A stretch of DNA of 64,000 bases. It comes from Actinoplanes aureus (lineage in GTDB: Bacteria; Actinomycetota; Actinomycetes; Mycobacteriales; Micromonosporaceae). The stretch spans positions 62,001 to 126,000 of the forward strand of contig NZ_JADQTO010000016.1 of assembly GCF_015704865.1 (NCBI RefSeq). Reading direction: 5' to 3'. The position numbers and the translations under genes were made by a program. Positions within the stretch are counted from its first letter, which is position 1. The number at the start of each line of letters is the position of its first letter. This document shows positions 34,453 to 43,641 of this stretch, in pieces. The notes under the pieces are model-generated. The model saw only the letters and a program-made list of their open reading frames with translations. It ran no database searches and had not been told where the DNA came from.

Positions 34453-35640
34453 TCAGGCCGGCTTCGGGAGCCGCAACGGCAGTTCGTTCGGCCCGTGGGT
34501 GCCGATCGCCGGCCGCCAGGTCACCTCTCCGGCGATGACCGGCGGGCCGAAACGACGGGCGAGGATCGCCAGGGCTTCGCTCAATTCGGCGTGGGCGAGC
34601 GCGGAGCCGAGACAATAGTGCGGTCCGGCGCCGAACTGGAGCAGCGGGGCATCGCGGACTGCCGTGATGTCGAAGGTGCCTCCGCCGGGATAAGCACGTG
34701 GATCCCGCTGGGCGGTCCGCACGGCCATGGTCACGAAGGTCCCGGCGGGGATGGGCACACCGCGAAACTCGAAGTCTTCGGCCGCGCGGCGGAACAGGCT
34801 CGCCGCCGACGGTCGCCAGCGCATCGTCTCGTTGACCGCGTTCTCCGCCAAGTCGGGCCGGTCGCGCAGCAGCGTCCACTGCGTGGGGTGTTCGGCGAAG
34901 GTGACCATCATGTTGGAGAACTGGTGGCGGGTGTTGTCGTGTGCGCCGAAGACCAGCGTGACCAGCAGGTTGCGCAATTCCTCGCGGGTAACCGTCGCAT
35001 CGACCCGCCAGGCGCCGACCATCGTGGAGATCAGGTCGTCGGCCGGGCGCTTGGTTTTCTCGTCGATCAGTGCGTCTATATAGCCGTCCAGTCCCGCGAC
35101 GGCCCGTTCGACGCGGGCCGCCGTGTCGCCGCCGGTGGCCAAGGCGAAGATCAGGCCGATGTCGCTGGACCAGACGCTGAATATGTCGTGGTCCGCGGCG
35201 GGCACACCGAGTAGTTCGCCCATGACCGCCAGCGGCAGCCGATTGGCGAAGGCGTCGACGAATTCGACTTCGCCGGCACTTGCCATCTCATCGGCCAGTG
35301 CCTCGGCCGTCGCCCGGATGAAGGGTCGCAGCAGGTCGACCGTGCGCGGCGTGAAGGAGCGGCCGGCCAGGCCGCGGAGCCTGCGGTGGTCGGCGCCGTC
35401 CCAGTTGACGATCATCGGGACCCACCAGTCGTGGATCGGCCCGGAGGTGATGCCGTTGCGTCGCAGGTAGTCGTCGCCGCCGTGGTCGAGCCGACGGTCA
35501 CGGAGCAGTTCCTGAGCCTCCGCGTAACGCAGCACGAGCGGGCCGAGCGGGCTGTCGGCGTACCAATCGGCGGCCTGCGCGGCGAGCACCTCCGGCGAGG
35601 TGAAATCAAAAGCCGGATCGACAACATTGAGGTACGGCAT
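34453..35640 (-). CDS. Cytochrome P450
   Basis: The start at 35640 has GGGGAGG upstream on the minus strand; an ATG 27 bases earlier has none. The 395-residue soluble bacterial P450 has the ExxR motif (ENAVNETMRWRPS) and the heme-binding loop LLQFGAGPHYCLGSALA with the proximal Cys. The oxygen-activation helix reads VFGAHDNTRHQ, so the usual A-G-x-D-T-T is altered to G-A-H-D-N-T; the acid and one Thr remain. No ferredoxin gene is adjacent. Substrate unknown. Confidence 0.93.
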   Translation of the reverse strand: MPYLNVVDPAFDFTSPEVLAAQAADWYADSPLGPLVLRYAEAQELLRDRRLDHGGDDYLRRNGITSGPIHDWWVPMIVNWDGADHRRLRGLAGRSFTPRTVDLLRPFIRATAEALADEMASAGEVEFVDAFANRLPLAVMGELLGVPAADHDIFSVWSSDIGLIFALATGGDTAARVERAVAGLDGYIDALIDEKTKRPADDLISTMVGAWRVDATVTREELRNLLVTLVFGAHDNTRHQFSNMMVTFAEHPTQWTLLRDRPDLAENAVNETMRWRPSAASLFRRAAEDFEFRGVPIPAGTFVTMAVRTAQRDPRAYPGGGTFDITAVRDAPLLQFGAGPHYCLGSALAHAELSEALAILARRFGPPVIAGEVTWRPAIGTHGPNELPLRLPKPA

Positions 35641-35691
35641 GCGATGCCTCCCCGTCCGGTCATGCATGTGTCACCGAGTGTGCCGCACGGG

Positions 35692-36918
35692 TCACCAAGA
35701 GCAGAATGCTCGATCAGCGAGGAAGCCGCGGTCCGGGGCGAACACACCGGGTGACGAGCCGGTGGCGTGCACGGCGTCCGCAGCGCCGCACAGCACGTCC
35801 GGCCAGAACGCGTTTCTGAGCTGGTCGACGGGATGGTCGGGCGGTCCGTAGAAGGCCATGTTGTCGCCGTAACTCACGTGCCGGTCCACGGTCGGCGCGT
35901 GGTAGGACATCGCGTAGTAACCGATGACCAGTCCGTCGTGCCCCCAAGCCTCAATACCGCAGCCGAGTCTTCCCCCGGCGATCCCGAGTCCGTAGCCACC
36001 GTCCTGCTGGCCCGGCGCGATCGGAACAGTGGTCTTCATCTGCGCCAGCTGCGCGGGCCGCAGGAGCCGGCCACCGAGCAGCGCGCGGTAGAAGCGGTTC
36101 AGATCGCTCGCCGAGGACACCAGCGCCCCCGCGGTCCACGTCCAGGACATGTTGTACACACTGAAGTCACGCAGCGTCCCGTCCGGCCATGGCACGTAGC
36201 CCTCGGAGTGCGGCCCGCGGATGTACGGCGACCGCCCGGGAAGGTAGGTGTTCCGCAGTCCCAAGGGTCGAATGATCCGCCGTGCGAACTCGCTCTCGGC
36301 CGATCGTCCGGTGATCCGTTCGAGGATGACGCCGGCGAGGATGTAGTTGGTGTTGGAGTAGCTCCAGCGCTCACCCGGCGCGCCGGTGCGTGGCTCGGAC
36401 AGGCCCAGTGCCACCAGTCGCGAGGGCGGAATGGTCACATGCCGTAACCGTTCCATCGCCGCCAGGTCGGGGAACAGAACCGTGTCGTAGTCTGCGATGC
36501 CGCTCGTGTGGTTGAGCAGCATCCGTACCGTCACGCCGGTCGCGAGATCGTCGGGCACCAGGTCCGGTACGAACCGGCCGATCGGGTCGTCCAGGCCCAG
36601 CCGGCCCTCTCCGGCCAGCTGCAGGATGACGGTGGCGGTGAAGGTCTTCGTGATGCTGCCGACGCGATGCTGGAACCCCGGCCGCATGGGCCGGCCGGTG
36701 TCCACATCGGCTACTCCCGCTGCACCACGCCAGACGTGACGCCCGTCGCGTACCTCTGCGAACGCCCCGGCCATGCCCGCGTCATGGATGGCGTCAAGCG
36801 TCTCCTGCCATGCCCGGGGATGTGGCGTCGACGGGTTCGCCACGGCCGGACCGGATGCGCCGGTGAGCAGCGCCAAGGTCATGCCGGCGGCGATCAGAAG
36901 CCGAGTCTGAGTGCGCAT
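35692..36918 (-). CDS. Secreted serine hydrolase (beta-lactamase/DD-peptidase fold)
   Basis: The 408-residue protein starts MRTQTRLLIAAGMTLALLTG, a signal peptide ending at PAVANP. The class C-like catalytic motifs are SITK (SxxK), YSNTNY (YxN) and a late HDG (WGHDGLVIGYYAMS). Such enzymes are D-Ala-D-Ala carboxypeptidases or esterases. No neighbour indicates a resistance role. Confidence 0.88.
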   Translation of the reverse strand: MRTQTRLLIAAGMTLALLTGASGPAVANPSTPHPRAWQETLDAIHDAGMAGAFAEVRDGRHVWRGAAGVADVDTGRPMRPGFQHRVGSITKTFTATVILQLAGEGRLGLDDPIGRFVPDLVPDDLATGVTVRMLLNHTSGIADYDTVLFPDLAAMERLRHVTIPPSRLVALGLSEPRTGAPGERWSYSNTNYILAGVILERITGRSAESEFARRIIRPLGLRNTYLPGRSPYIRGPHSEGYVPWPDGTLRDFSVYNMSWTWTAGALVSSASDLNRFYRALLGGRLLRPAQLAQMKTTVPIAPGQQDGGYGLGIAGGRLGCGIEAWGHDGLVIGYYAMSYHAPTVDRHVSYGDNMAFYGPPDHPVDQLRNAFWPDVLCGAADAVHATGSSPGVFAPDRGFLADRAFCSW

Positions 36919-37028
36919 CGTTCCATTGGAAACCCTCGATCCCAGGAGGGGAAGGCCAGGCGCCTCGACAGGCCTGGTCCCGTGCACGCCGGGCCGGCGT
37001 CTTCCATCACGAGCAGGTCGGCATCGGG

Positions 37029-37988
37029 CTACCCGGTCCGCTGCTCGCCGGCCTGACGCACGGCGGCCATGAGCAGGCGCCAGAAGGCGCCGACGTCCAG
37101 GCCCACCGCGATGTCCGCGTTCGGGGTACGCCCGGTGCGGTGATGGAGATCCACAACGGTCGCGCCGCGGGTGTACGTCCCGGTCAGCTCGACAGCGACC
37201 GGTGCCGTGACGGTCCGGACGATCGCCGGGTCGATGACCTGTGCCACGGCGATCGGGTCGTGCACCGGTGGGTGCTCGAACCCGAACACCCGGTGATACG
37301 TGCTCGCGAAGAACGTCATCAGTTCCGCGCAGATCTCGCCCAGCCGGGTGCCCAGCCCACGGAACTCGGCGATGATCTCCGTGGTCGCCAGGGCCTGGTG
37401 CGTGACGTTCAACCCGATCATCGTGGTCGGCAGCCCGGACCGCAGCACGATGTCGGCCGCCTCCGGATCGGTGACGATGTTGAACTCGCCGTAGGGCGTC
37501 GTGTTGCCCCGCCCGGTCGATCCGCCCATGAAGACGATGCGGCGTACCTGTGGCGTGACCTCCGGATGGCTGCGCAAGAGCAACGCGACGTTGGTCAGCG
37601 GTCCGGTGGCGATCAGCGTGACCGGTTCGGGAGAGCCGGTGATCAGCCGCCGCATCAGCTCGACCGCGTGCACGTCCGCAACCCCGCCGACCGGTAAATC
37701 GAGGTCGGGGCCGTCGAGCCCGGACGCCCCGTGGATGTCCTCGGCAACGGTCAGGTCACCGACCAGCGGCCGGGCACAGCCGGCCGCGACCGGAACGCCG
37801 GCGGCACCGGCCAGGGCGAGAATTTTGAGCGCGTTCTTCGTCGTCTTGTCGAGCGTCTGGTTGCCGGCGACGGTGGTGACGCCGAGAAGTCGCAGCCGGT
37901 AGTCACCCGCGGCCAGCAACAGGGCCAGCGCATCGTCATGCCCCGGGTCGCAGTCGACGATCACCGGACGAGCAGCGGACTCACTCAC
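37029..37988 (-). CDS. Inosine/uridine-preferring nucleoside hydrolase
   Basis: The 319-residue protein has the calcium-binding N-terminal motif VIVDCDPGHDDALALLLAAG, the internal EFNIVTDPEAADIV segment and the late HDPIAVAQVIDP block, which define the family. It cleaves the N-glycosidic bond of nucleosides, releasing ribose and base. It is cytoplasmic and starts at GTG 37988, divergent from the beta-helix lipoprotein gene 52 bases away. Confidence 0.93.
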   Translation of the reverse strand: MSESAARPVIVDCDPGHDDALALLLAAGDYRLRLLGVTTVAGNQTLDKTTKNALKILALAGAAGVPVAAGCARPLVGDLTVAEDIHGASGLDGPDLDLPVGGVADVHAVELMRRLITGSPEPVTLIATGPLTNVALLLRSHPEVTPQVRRIVFMGGSTGRGNTTPYGEFNIVTDPEAADIVLRSGLPTTMIGLNVTHQALATTEIIAEFRGLGTRLGEICAELMTFFASTYHRVFGFEHPPVHDPIAVAQVIDPAIVRTVTAPVAVELTGTYTRGATVVDLHHRTGRTPNADIAVGLDVGAFWRLLMAAVRQAGEQRTG

Positions 37989-38040
37989 CCGTACGACGAT
38001 AGATGTTTCCGCATCTCGCGACGGCCCGTACCATCGGCCG

Positions 38041-39201
38041 GTGTTGAAACGACGGGCCCTTGTTGCCGCGCTGCTCGGCGCTGGCCTGCTGGGTGGCTGC
38101 CAAGCCGACGCCGACCCGCCGGCGGCCGCGCCGAGTCCGGCCGCTCAGGCCGGTGGGGTGAGCTCGCCCCCGTCTGCGGCGGCCGAGGTGGCGCCTTCGA
38201 AGAAGGCGGCGCCGAGCAGCAAGCCGCCCCGGGCGCTGCCGAAGCCGGGCAATCCCAAGGGTCGCGCCGCCGTTCCCGCCGCCGCGCGGCCGGTCGACAC
38301 CAGCCGCCCGACCCGTACGGTCGGTGACGGCACACCGGCCGGCTGCACGTCCGCCGCGGTGGTCCGGGCGGTCGCGGCCGGTGGTGTCATCACCTTCGAC
38401 TGTGGGCCGGATCCGGTCACGATCACGATGACCAAGACGGCCAAGGTGCGTAACGCCAGTGCCAAGGTGGTGCTCGACGGTGGCGGCCGGGTCACGCTGA
38501 GCGGCGCCGGCAAGCGCCGGATTCTCTACATGAACACCTGTGACGAGGCGCAGGGCTGGACCACGTCGCACTGCCAGGACCAGGACACGCCGCGCCTGAC
38601 GATTCAGAACATGGCGTTCACTCAAGGGAACAGCACGGGGGAGTCCGCGGAGGGCGGTGGTGGCGGCGCGGTCTTCGTGCGTGGCGGCCACGTCCGGATT
38701 CTCAACTCGCGGTTCACCGCTAACCGGTGCGATCGCACCGGGCCCGATCTGGGTGGCGCGGCGGTACGCGTGCTCGATCAGGGTGGTGACGACCCGGTGT
38801 ACGTGGTGGGCAGCACGTTCACCGGCGGGGTGTGCTCGAACGGCGGGGCGCTGAGCAGCATCGGCGTCTCCTGGACGGTGCTGAACAGCCACTTCTCGGG
38901 CAATGAGGCGGTCGGCAACGGTGCGAACCCGGCCCGGGCCGGTACGCCCGGCGGGGGCAGTGGCGGTGCCATCTACCTGGACGGCAACCGGTTCACGCTT
39001 ACCGTGGACGGGACCGTCATCGAGAAGAACCAGGCGCGCGAGGGCGGCGGTGCGGTGTTCTTCGTGAGCAACGACCGCACCGGGACCTTGACTGTCCGCA
39101 ACTCCACGCTACGCCGCAACCGCAGTGCGGGGTTCGAGACGCAGGGGCTGCCGGGCATCTTCTTCATCGGAGCGGACGCCTCGGTCAAGACGTCTGGGTG
39201 A
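38041..39201 (+). CDS. Lipoprotein with right-handed beta-helix domain
   Basis: GTG 38041 begins a 386-residue product with signal and lipobox (ALLGAGLLGGC), an Ala/Pro linker to about residue 80, and a parallel beta-helix rich in N-S-x-F turns (RILNSRFTANRC, LNSHFSGNEAVGNG, VRNSTLRRNRSAG). The fold is typical of polysaccharide lyases or surface-binding proteins; no catalytic triad is evident. It ends 17 bases inside the convergent gene's 3' end. Confidence 0.8.
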   Translation: MLKRRALVAALLGAGLLGGCQADADPPAAAPSPAAQAGGVSSPPSAAAEVAPSKKAAPSSKPPRALPKPGNPKGRAAVPAAARPVDTSRPTRTVGDGTPAGCTSAAVVRAVAAGGVITFDCGPDPVTITMTKTAKVRNASAKVVLDGGGRVTLSGAGKRRILYMNTCDEAQGWTTSHCQDQDTPRLTIQNMAFTQGNSTGESAEGGGGGAVFVRGGHVRILNSRFTANRCDRTGPDLGGAAVRVLDQGGDDPVYVVGSTFTGGVCSNGGALSSIGVSWTVLNSHFSGNEAVGNGANPARAGTPGGGSGGAIYLDGNRFTLTVDGTVIEKNQAREGGGAVFFVSNDRTGTLTVRNSTLRRNRSAGFETQGLPGIFFIGADASVKTSG

Positions 39202-40201
39202 GGATGTCGTTGACGACCTTCTGCATCTCGGAGCGTGCCTTCACCGGCGCGGTGGCGTCCACGGCGACCTGCCATTTCGGCTCGGTGCCGAAGAAGTGGC
39301 TCATGACGAGCTGGTAGCGGTTCTTCTCCACCTCGAGGAACTTCGTGGTGGCGTCGAACTTGCGCGGCTTCTCGCCGGCGCGGAACCAGTTCTTGCCGAG
39401 GGTGTTCTGCTGTTTGGCGCCGCAGGGCGCCGGGCAGGCCCGCAGCAGGACGGCGAGGCGCTTCCCGCTGCCCGGATCTCCCTCGTCGACGCAGATGTAC
39501 GCCTTCGAATCCGGGATGTCGGTACGGGCGCCGAGGCAGCCCCAGGTGGGTGGGGTGCGGAAGGCGAACGGCCAGTCCTTGAACCGCATGGTGAACGTCT
39601 TTTCCCCGGGCTCGAAGGTGGCACCGGTGAGCCGGCGGGCGGGCCGTTCCTCGGCCGGTTCCGGCAGGTTGGGCAGGGGCGGAGCGGACTCCGGCAGCTC
39701 GGGCAACGGGGGAATGGGGCGATCCGCCTCTGATGTGGACGCCAGCTGGGCGGCGTACCGGTTCATGACCAGCGTTCCGCCGAAGGAGCAGAGCGCCAGC
39801 AGCAGGGTGACCACCAGCAGGAGGATCGAGGCCACCAGGCCGGGGTACTTCTGCGGCCCGGCGCCGAGGGCGCCCCGCATGAAGACGATCAGCGGGGCCC
39901 GGTACTCCAGGTCGACGTTCTGACCCGGCATCGCGGTGACGACCAGGTCGGCCTTCCCGATGCGCCGGGGGATCAGGTACGGCACGTGCGCGTGCACGTG
40001 ATGCTGCCCAGGGACAACGGTGGTGGCGATCGGTCGCCGCCAGCCGGCCGGGATCGGCTGGCCGTCGATCACCAGTACCGGCGTGAAGAGTCCCAGAAGG
40101 AATCCGAGCGGCGAGTACTTCATGGTGACCGTGATGGCCGCGGCCTCGCCCTGGTACGGGTAGTACTCCGTCGCGTAAGACGGCCATTGGTGGGTGTGCA
40201 T
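39185..40201 (-). CDS. Membrane-anchored hypothetical protein, actinobacterial type
   Basis: The start is uncertain: ATG 40201 is used, ATG 40267 also opens the frame. The 338-residue product has an N-terminal beta-rich cytoplasmic-type domain (ITVTMKYSPLGFLLGLFTPV; PGQHHVHAHVPYLIPRRIG) seen in many actinobacterial proteins of unknown role. Then come one membrane helix (about 150-175), a Pro-rich linker and an extracellular domain with four Cys (WGCLG, YICVD, RACPAPCG) that may form disulfides. Function unknown. Confidence 0.7.
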   Translation of the reverse strand: MHTHQWPSYATEYYPYQGEAAAITVTMKYSPLGFLLGLFTPVLVIDGQPIPAGWRRPIATTVVPGQHHVHAHVPYLIPRRIGKADLVVTAMPGQNVDLEYRAPLIVFMRGALGAGPQKYPGLVASILLLVVTLLLALCSFGGTLVMNRYAAQLASTSEADRPIPPLPELPESAPPLPNLPEPAEERPARRLTGATFEPGEKTFTMRFKDWPFAFRTPPTWGCLGARTDIPDSKAYICVDEGDPGSGKRLAVLLRACPAPCGAKQQNTLGKNWFRAGEKPRKFDATTKFLEVEKNRYQLVMSHFFGTEPKWQVAVDATAPVKARSEMQKVVNDILTQTS

Positions 40202-40357
40202 ATGTGGGAAAACACCGGTGCCGCGCCCCGGGTTCAGGTTGACCTCACTCCTGATTTGCACCCTCATTGCGATCAGCCAAGCCCTGCAACCCGGGTGATA
40301 CCCGCCGAATGGGTGGTCACCCCCGAAAAGCAACCCAAGCGAAGAGGCCACCCCCCA

Positions 40358-41821
40358 ATGACCAGCACCCGCTTCCGCGCGTACATCGTGACCTTCTCGT
40401 TCCTGCTGTGCATGATGGTGCCGGTCGCCCAGGCCCAGGCGGCCACCCTGGAGGTGCCGGACATGGCGAACCGGATGGCCGCGGTCAAGGTGGCCAAGTC
40501 GCTGAACTACTACCCGTCCGACGCGGGCTGGTCGGCCATGTGGACCGGCTTCGACGCCGTCCGGATCGAGCAGGACATGGCCCGGATCGCCGCCCTCGGC
40601 GCGGACAACGTCCGCGTGATCGTCTTCCCGCAGGTCTTCGGCTACCCGCAGCCGAAGATCGAATACACCGAGCGGCTGCGCAAGTTCATCAGCATCGCGG
40701 ACGCGAACGGCCTCACCGTCAAGGTGACGCTCTTCGACTGGTGGGCCGGCTACTCGGACGTGGCGAACAGCATCACCTGGGCGAACGCCGTGCTGGCGCC
40801 GTACGTGAACGACCCGCGGGTAATCGCGGTCGAGGTGAAGAACGAGTTCCAGCCGAACGACACGGCCGCCGTCACCTGGGTCCGCCAGGTCATCCCGGCG
40901 ATCCGGGCGGCCGCTCCGGCCATGCCGCTGACCCTCTCGGTCGACGGCGCCACCGGCGCGGCCGGCATGGCGAAGATCAAGTCGGCGCTGACCGAGACCC
41001 CGCTGGACTACTACGACTTCCACTTCTACGGCAACTCGGAGCGGTCGCTCGCCGAGATCCGCAAGGCTCAGGCCGCGGTCGCGCCGTCCCCGATCGTGAT
41101 CGGTGAGACCGGTGTCAGCAGCGCCGTTGTCAGCGAGGGCGAGCAGGGTGCGTACCTGGCCCGGGTGTTCCGCGCCGCCAAGGAGGCCGGTGTCGGCTCG
41201 GTGGCCCCGTGGACGCTCAACGACTTCTCGGCCGGCGCCATCCCGAGCAACTCGGTGGTGTCGACGCTGCCCGCTCAGTACAAGTTCGGCCTCTACCGCG
41301 CCGACGGCACCGCCAAGATCGCCGCCTCCGTCGTGCACACCGCCTGGACGACCGGCACCACGCCCAACAGCTTCCTGAACCTGGGCTTCGAGGCCGCCGA
41401 GATCGACTCGCCGTGGCGGGTGAACCAGCCGCTGGCCGGCGTCGGCGTGGTCAGCACCGACATGCCGCGCAACGGCACCAAGTCGATCCGGTTCTCCCGT
41501 ACCACCCGGACCTCGGCGGGCCTGCCGTCGGTGGTCACCGCGCCGATCACCCCGGTCCAGGCCGGCTACCGGTGGCGCGCCGAGGCGTTCGCCCGCGGCA
41601 TCGCCGCGACCGGCACCACCGAGATGTCGCTGAGCTGGTTCGACGTCAACGGCAAGTGGATCAGCCAGAACCTTTCCAACCGTCTGCCGAGCGGCAACAC
41701 CACCTGGACCAAGCTCGTCATCGAGGCGGTGGCCCCGGCGGGTGCGACGAGCGTTCAGCTGCACCTGAAGTCCGGCGACAACACCGGCACGGTCTGGTTC
41801 GACGATGTGGCGATGTCCTGA
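40358..41821 (+). CDS. Secreted GH5-like glycoside hydrolase with C-terminal binding domain
   Basis: ATG 40358 follows GAAGAGG. The 487-residue protein has a signal peptide (ending QAQAA), a TIM-barrel with the clan-A acid/base in EVKNEF (Glu 163) and nucleophile in PIVIGETG (Glu 250), and a C-terminal jelly-roll carbohydrate-binding-like domain (from about 345; FLNLGFEAAEIDSPWRVN to TVWFDDVAMS). It probably cleaves a beta-linked plant or fungal polysaccharide outside the cell. Confidence 0.82.
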   Translation: MTSTRFRAYIVTFSFLLCMMVPVAQAQAATLEVPDMANRMAAVKVAKSLNYYPSDAGWSAMWTGFDAVRIEQDMARIAALGADNVRVIVFPQVFGYPQPKIEYTERLRKFISIADANGLTVKVTLFDWWAGYSDVANSITWANAVLAPYVNDPRVIAVEVKNEFQPNDTAAVTWVRQVIPAIRAAAPAMPLTLSVDGATGAAGMAKIKSALTETPLDYYDFHFYGNSERSLAEIRKAQAAVAPSPIVIGETGVSSAVVSEGEQGAYLARVFRAAKEAGVGSVAPWTLNDFSAGAIPSNSVVSTLPAQYKFGLYRADGTAKIAASVVHTAWTTGTTPNSFLNLGFEAAEIDSPWRVNQPLAGVGVVSTDMPRNGTKSIRFSRTTRTSAGLPSVVTAPITPVQAGYRWRAEAFARGIAATGTTEMSLSWFDVNGKWISQNLSNRLPSGNTTWTKLVIEAVAPAGATSVQLHLKSGDNTGTVWFDDVAMS

Positions 41822-41915
41822 CAGAAAATAGTCGACATCCTTCGATAGGTTGGCGGGGTTCGTTCTCGCCAACGTCGGGCCGCGACCCGGTCCGCCGACG
41901 GAAGGAAGCTCGACC

Positions 41916-43445
41916 GTGCGAAGACTGCTCGTGGCCGTGACCGCCACAGCGTTGACCCTTGCTGGAACGGGCGCGGCCGCTCAGGCCGCGCCCGTTGCCG
42001 TGCCACAGCAACACCGTGCCGCGCCGGCGCCGGGCGGGCCCGGGCTCGGCGACGAGTACTACCCGGATTACGGCAACAGCGGGTACGACGTCTCCCACTA
42101 CGACGTCCGGCTGCGTTACACGCCGGCCACCGACCGGCTCACCGGAACGACCACGATCCTGGCGACGGCCACACAGGATCTCAGCCGGTTCAACCTCGAC
42201 TTCCTGCTCGACGTCTCGTCGGTGCGGGTGAACAACCGGCCGGCCACCTTCGTGCGTGAGGGTGAGCACGAGCTCGTCGTCACGCCGGCCCGCCCGGTGG
42301 CCGACGGCGGGGCCATGACCGTCGTGGTGCAGTACGCCGGCACCCCGTCGACCGAGGTCGCGGCCGGTTTCACCGCCTGGGTCCGCACGCCGGACGGCGC
42401 CCTCGCCGTCGGGCAACCGGAGATCGCCTGGTGGTGGTACCCGAGCAACGACCACCCGTCGGACAAGGCGACCTTCGACGTGTCGGTGTCGGTGCCCGAG
42501 GGCGTCGAGGCGATCAGCAACGGCGTCATGCCCCGCCCGCCGGTCCGCGAGACGCTCGGCTACACCCGGTGGAGCTGGCGGTCGGTCAAGCCGCAGGCGA
42601 CGTACCTGACCTTCCTGGCCGTCGGTCAGTACGACGTCACCACCGACACCACCGCGGGTGGCCTGCCGGTCTACAACGCCTACTCCCAGCTGCTCACCCA
42701 GGACTTCCGGGACGCGGCGCAGGCCAGCATCGAGCGGACCGCCGAGATCACCGAGTGGGAGGAGACGGTGTTCGGGCCGTACCCGTTCGAGGCGATCGGC
42801 GGGCTCGTCGCGCCGCCCAACACGCTCGGCTTCGCCCTGGAGAACCAGACCCGGCCCACCTACTCGTCCGGGTTCTTCCGCCGCGGCTCCAACACCTCGG
42901 TGGTCGTGCACGAGATGGCACACCAGTGGTTCGGCGACTCGCTGTCGCTGGCCGAGTGGAAGCACATCTGGCTCAACGAGGGCTTCGCCAGCTACGCCGA
43001 GTGGCTGTGGTCGGAGAAGAACGAGGAGGGCACGGCGCAGGAGATCTTCGATTACCTGTACGCGACGTACCCCGATGACGCCGCGATCTGGACCACCGCA
43101 CCGGCCGATCCCGGCGTGCCCCAGCTGTTCGGCGACGCCGTCTACGACCGCGGCGCGATGACCCTGCACCAGCTGCGCCTGGCCGTCGGCGACGACGACT
43201 TCTTCGAGATCGTGCGTACCTGGGCCGCCGAGCACAAGTACGGCGACGTGACCACCGAGGAGTTCACCGCCCTCGCCGAGAAGATCTCCGGCGAGGACCT
43301 GGACGCGCTCTTCCAGGCCTGGCTCTTCACCCCGTCCAAGCCGGCCGTGGCCGGCGCCGCGACGCTGGCCCGCAAGGCGGCCCCGGCCGCCCCGAAGTCG
43401 TGGGCGAAGATCAGCCAGACCCACGAGCTCCTGCACCGCCACTGA
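41916..43445 (+). CDS. Secreted M1 family metallopeptidase
   Basis: GTG 41916 follows GAAGGAAG. The 509-residue protein has a signal peptide (ending AAAQAAP) and the M1 fold: substrate loop GFALENQTRPTYS and zinc site HEMAHQW (His 332, Glu 333, His 336) with the third ligand Glu 355 in NEGFASY. It trims N-terminal residues from extracellular peptides. It is shorter than pepN, as is usual for secreted actinobacterial members. Confidence 0.92.
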   Translation: MRRLLVAVTATALTLAGTGAAAQAAPVAVPQQHRAAPAPGGPGLGDEYYPDYGNSGYDVSHYDVRLRYTPATDRLTGTTTILATATQDLSRFNLDFLLDVSSVRVNNRPATFVREGEHELVVTPARPVADGGAMTVVVQYAGTPSTEVAAGFTAWVRTPDGALAVGQPEIAWWWYPSNDHPSDKATFDVSVSVPEGVEAISNGVMPRPPVRETLGYTRWSWRSVKPQATYLTFLAVGQYDVTTDTTAGGLPVYNAYSQLLTQDFRDAAQASIERTAEITEWEETVFGPYPFEAIGGLVAPPNTLGFALENQTRPTYSSGFFRRGSNTSVVVHEMAHQWFGDSLSLAEWKHIWLNEGFASYAEWLWSEKNEEGTAQEIFDYLYATYPDDAAIWTTAPADPGVPQLFGDAVYDRGAMTLHQLRLAVGDDDFFEIVRTWAAEHKYGDVTTEEFTALAEKISGEDLDALFQAWLFTPSKPAVAGAATLARKAAPAAPKSWAKISQTHELLHRH

Positions 43446-43454
43446 TTGATGCGT

Positions 43455-43481
43455 GGGCCGGGCAAGCACATTGCCCGGCCC
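43455..43481 (+). terminator. Terminator of the M1 peptidase gene
   Basis: A perfect 11-bp stem, GGGCCGGGCAA and TTGCCCGGCCC, with loop GCACA lies nine bases after the stop. Confidence 0.8.
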
Positions 43482-43641
43482 GCCCCTTATCGGTACGCGT
43501 GACGAAAAAGTCCCCGCTCTACCAGCGCGATGATCTGCACTGCGGGCCCCAGCGCGACCGCCGGGAAACAGCACGAGAAAGTGACAGATTGAGTTCTGTT
43601 GATCGCACAGTGTGATCATTTCTTCGACGCCAGGGCCGGGT

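Noticed and set aside
40202-41947. Upstream extension of the 39185 minus-strand gene to a 920-residue protein
   Set aside because: The extra part is antisense to the GH5-like gene and low in complexity; the domain start is near 40201.
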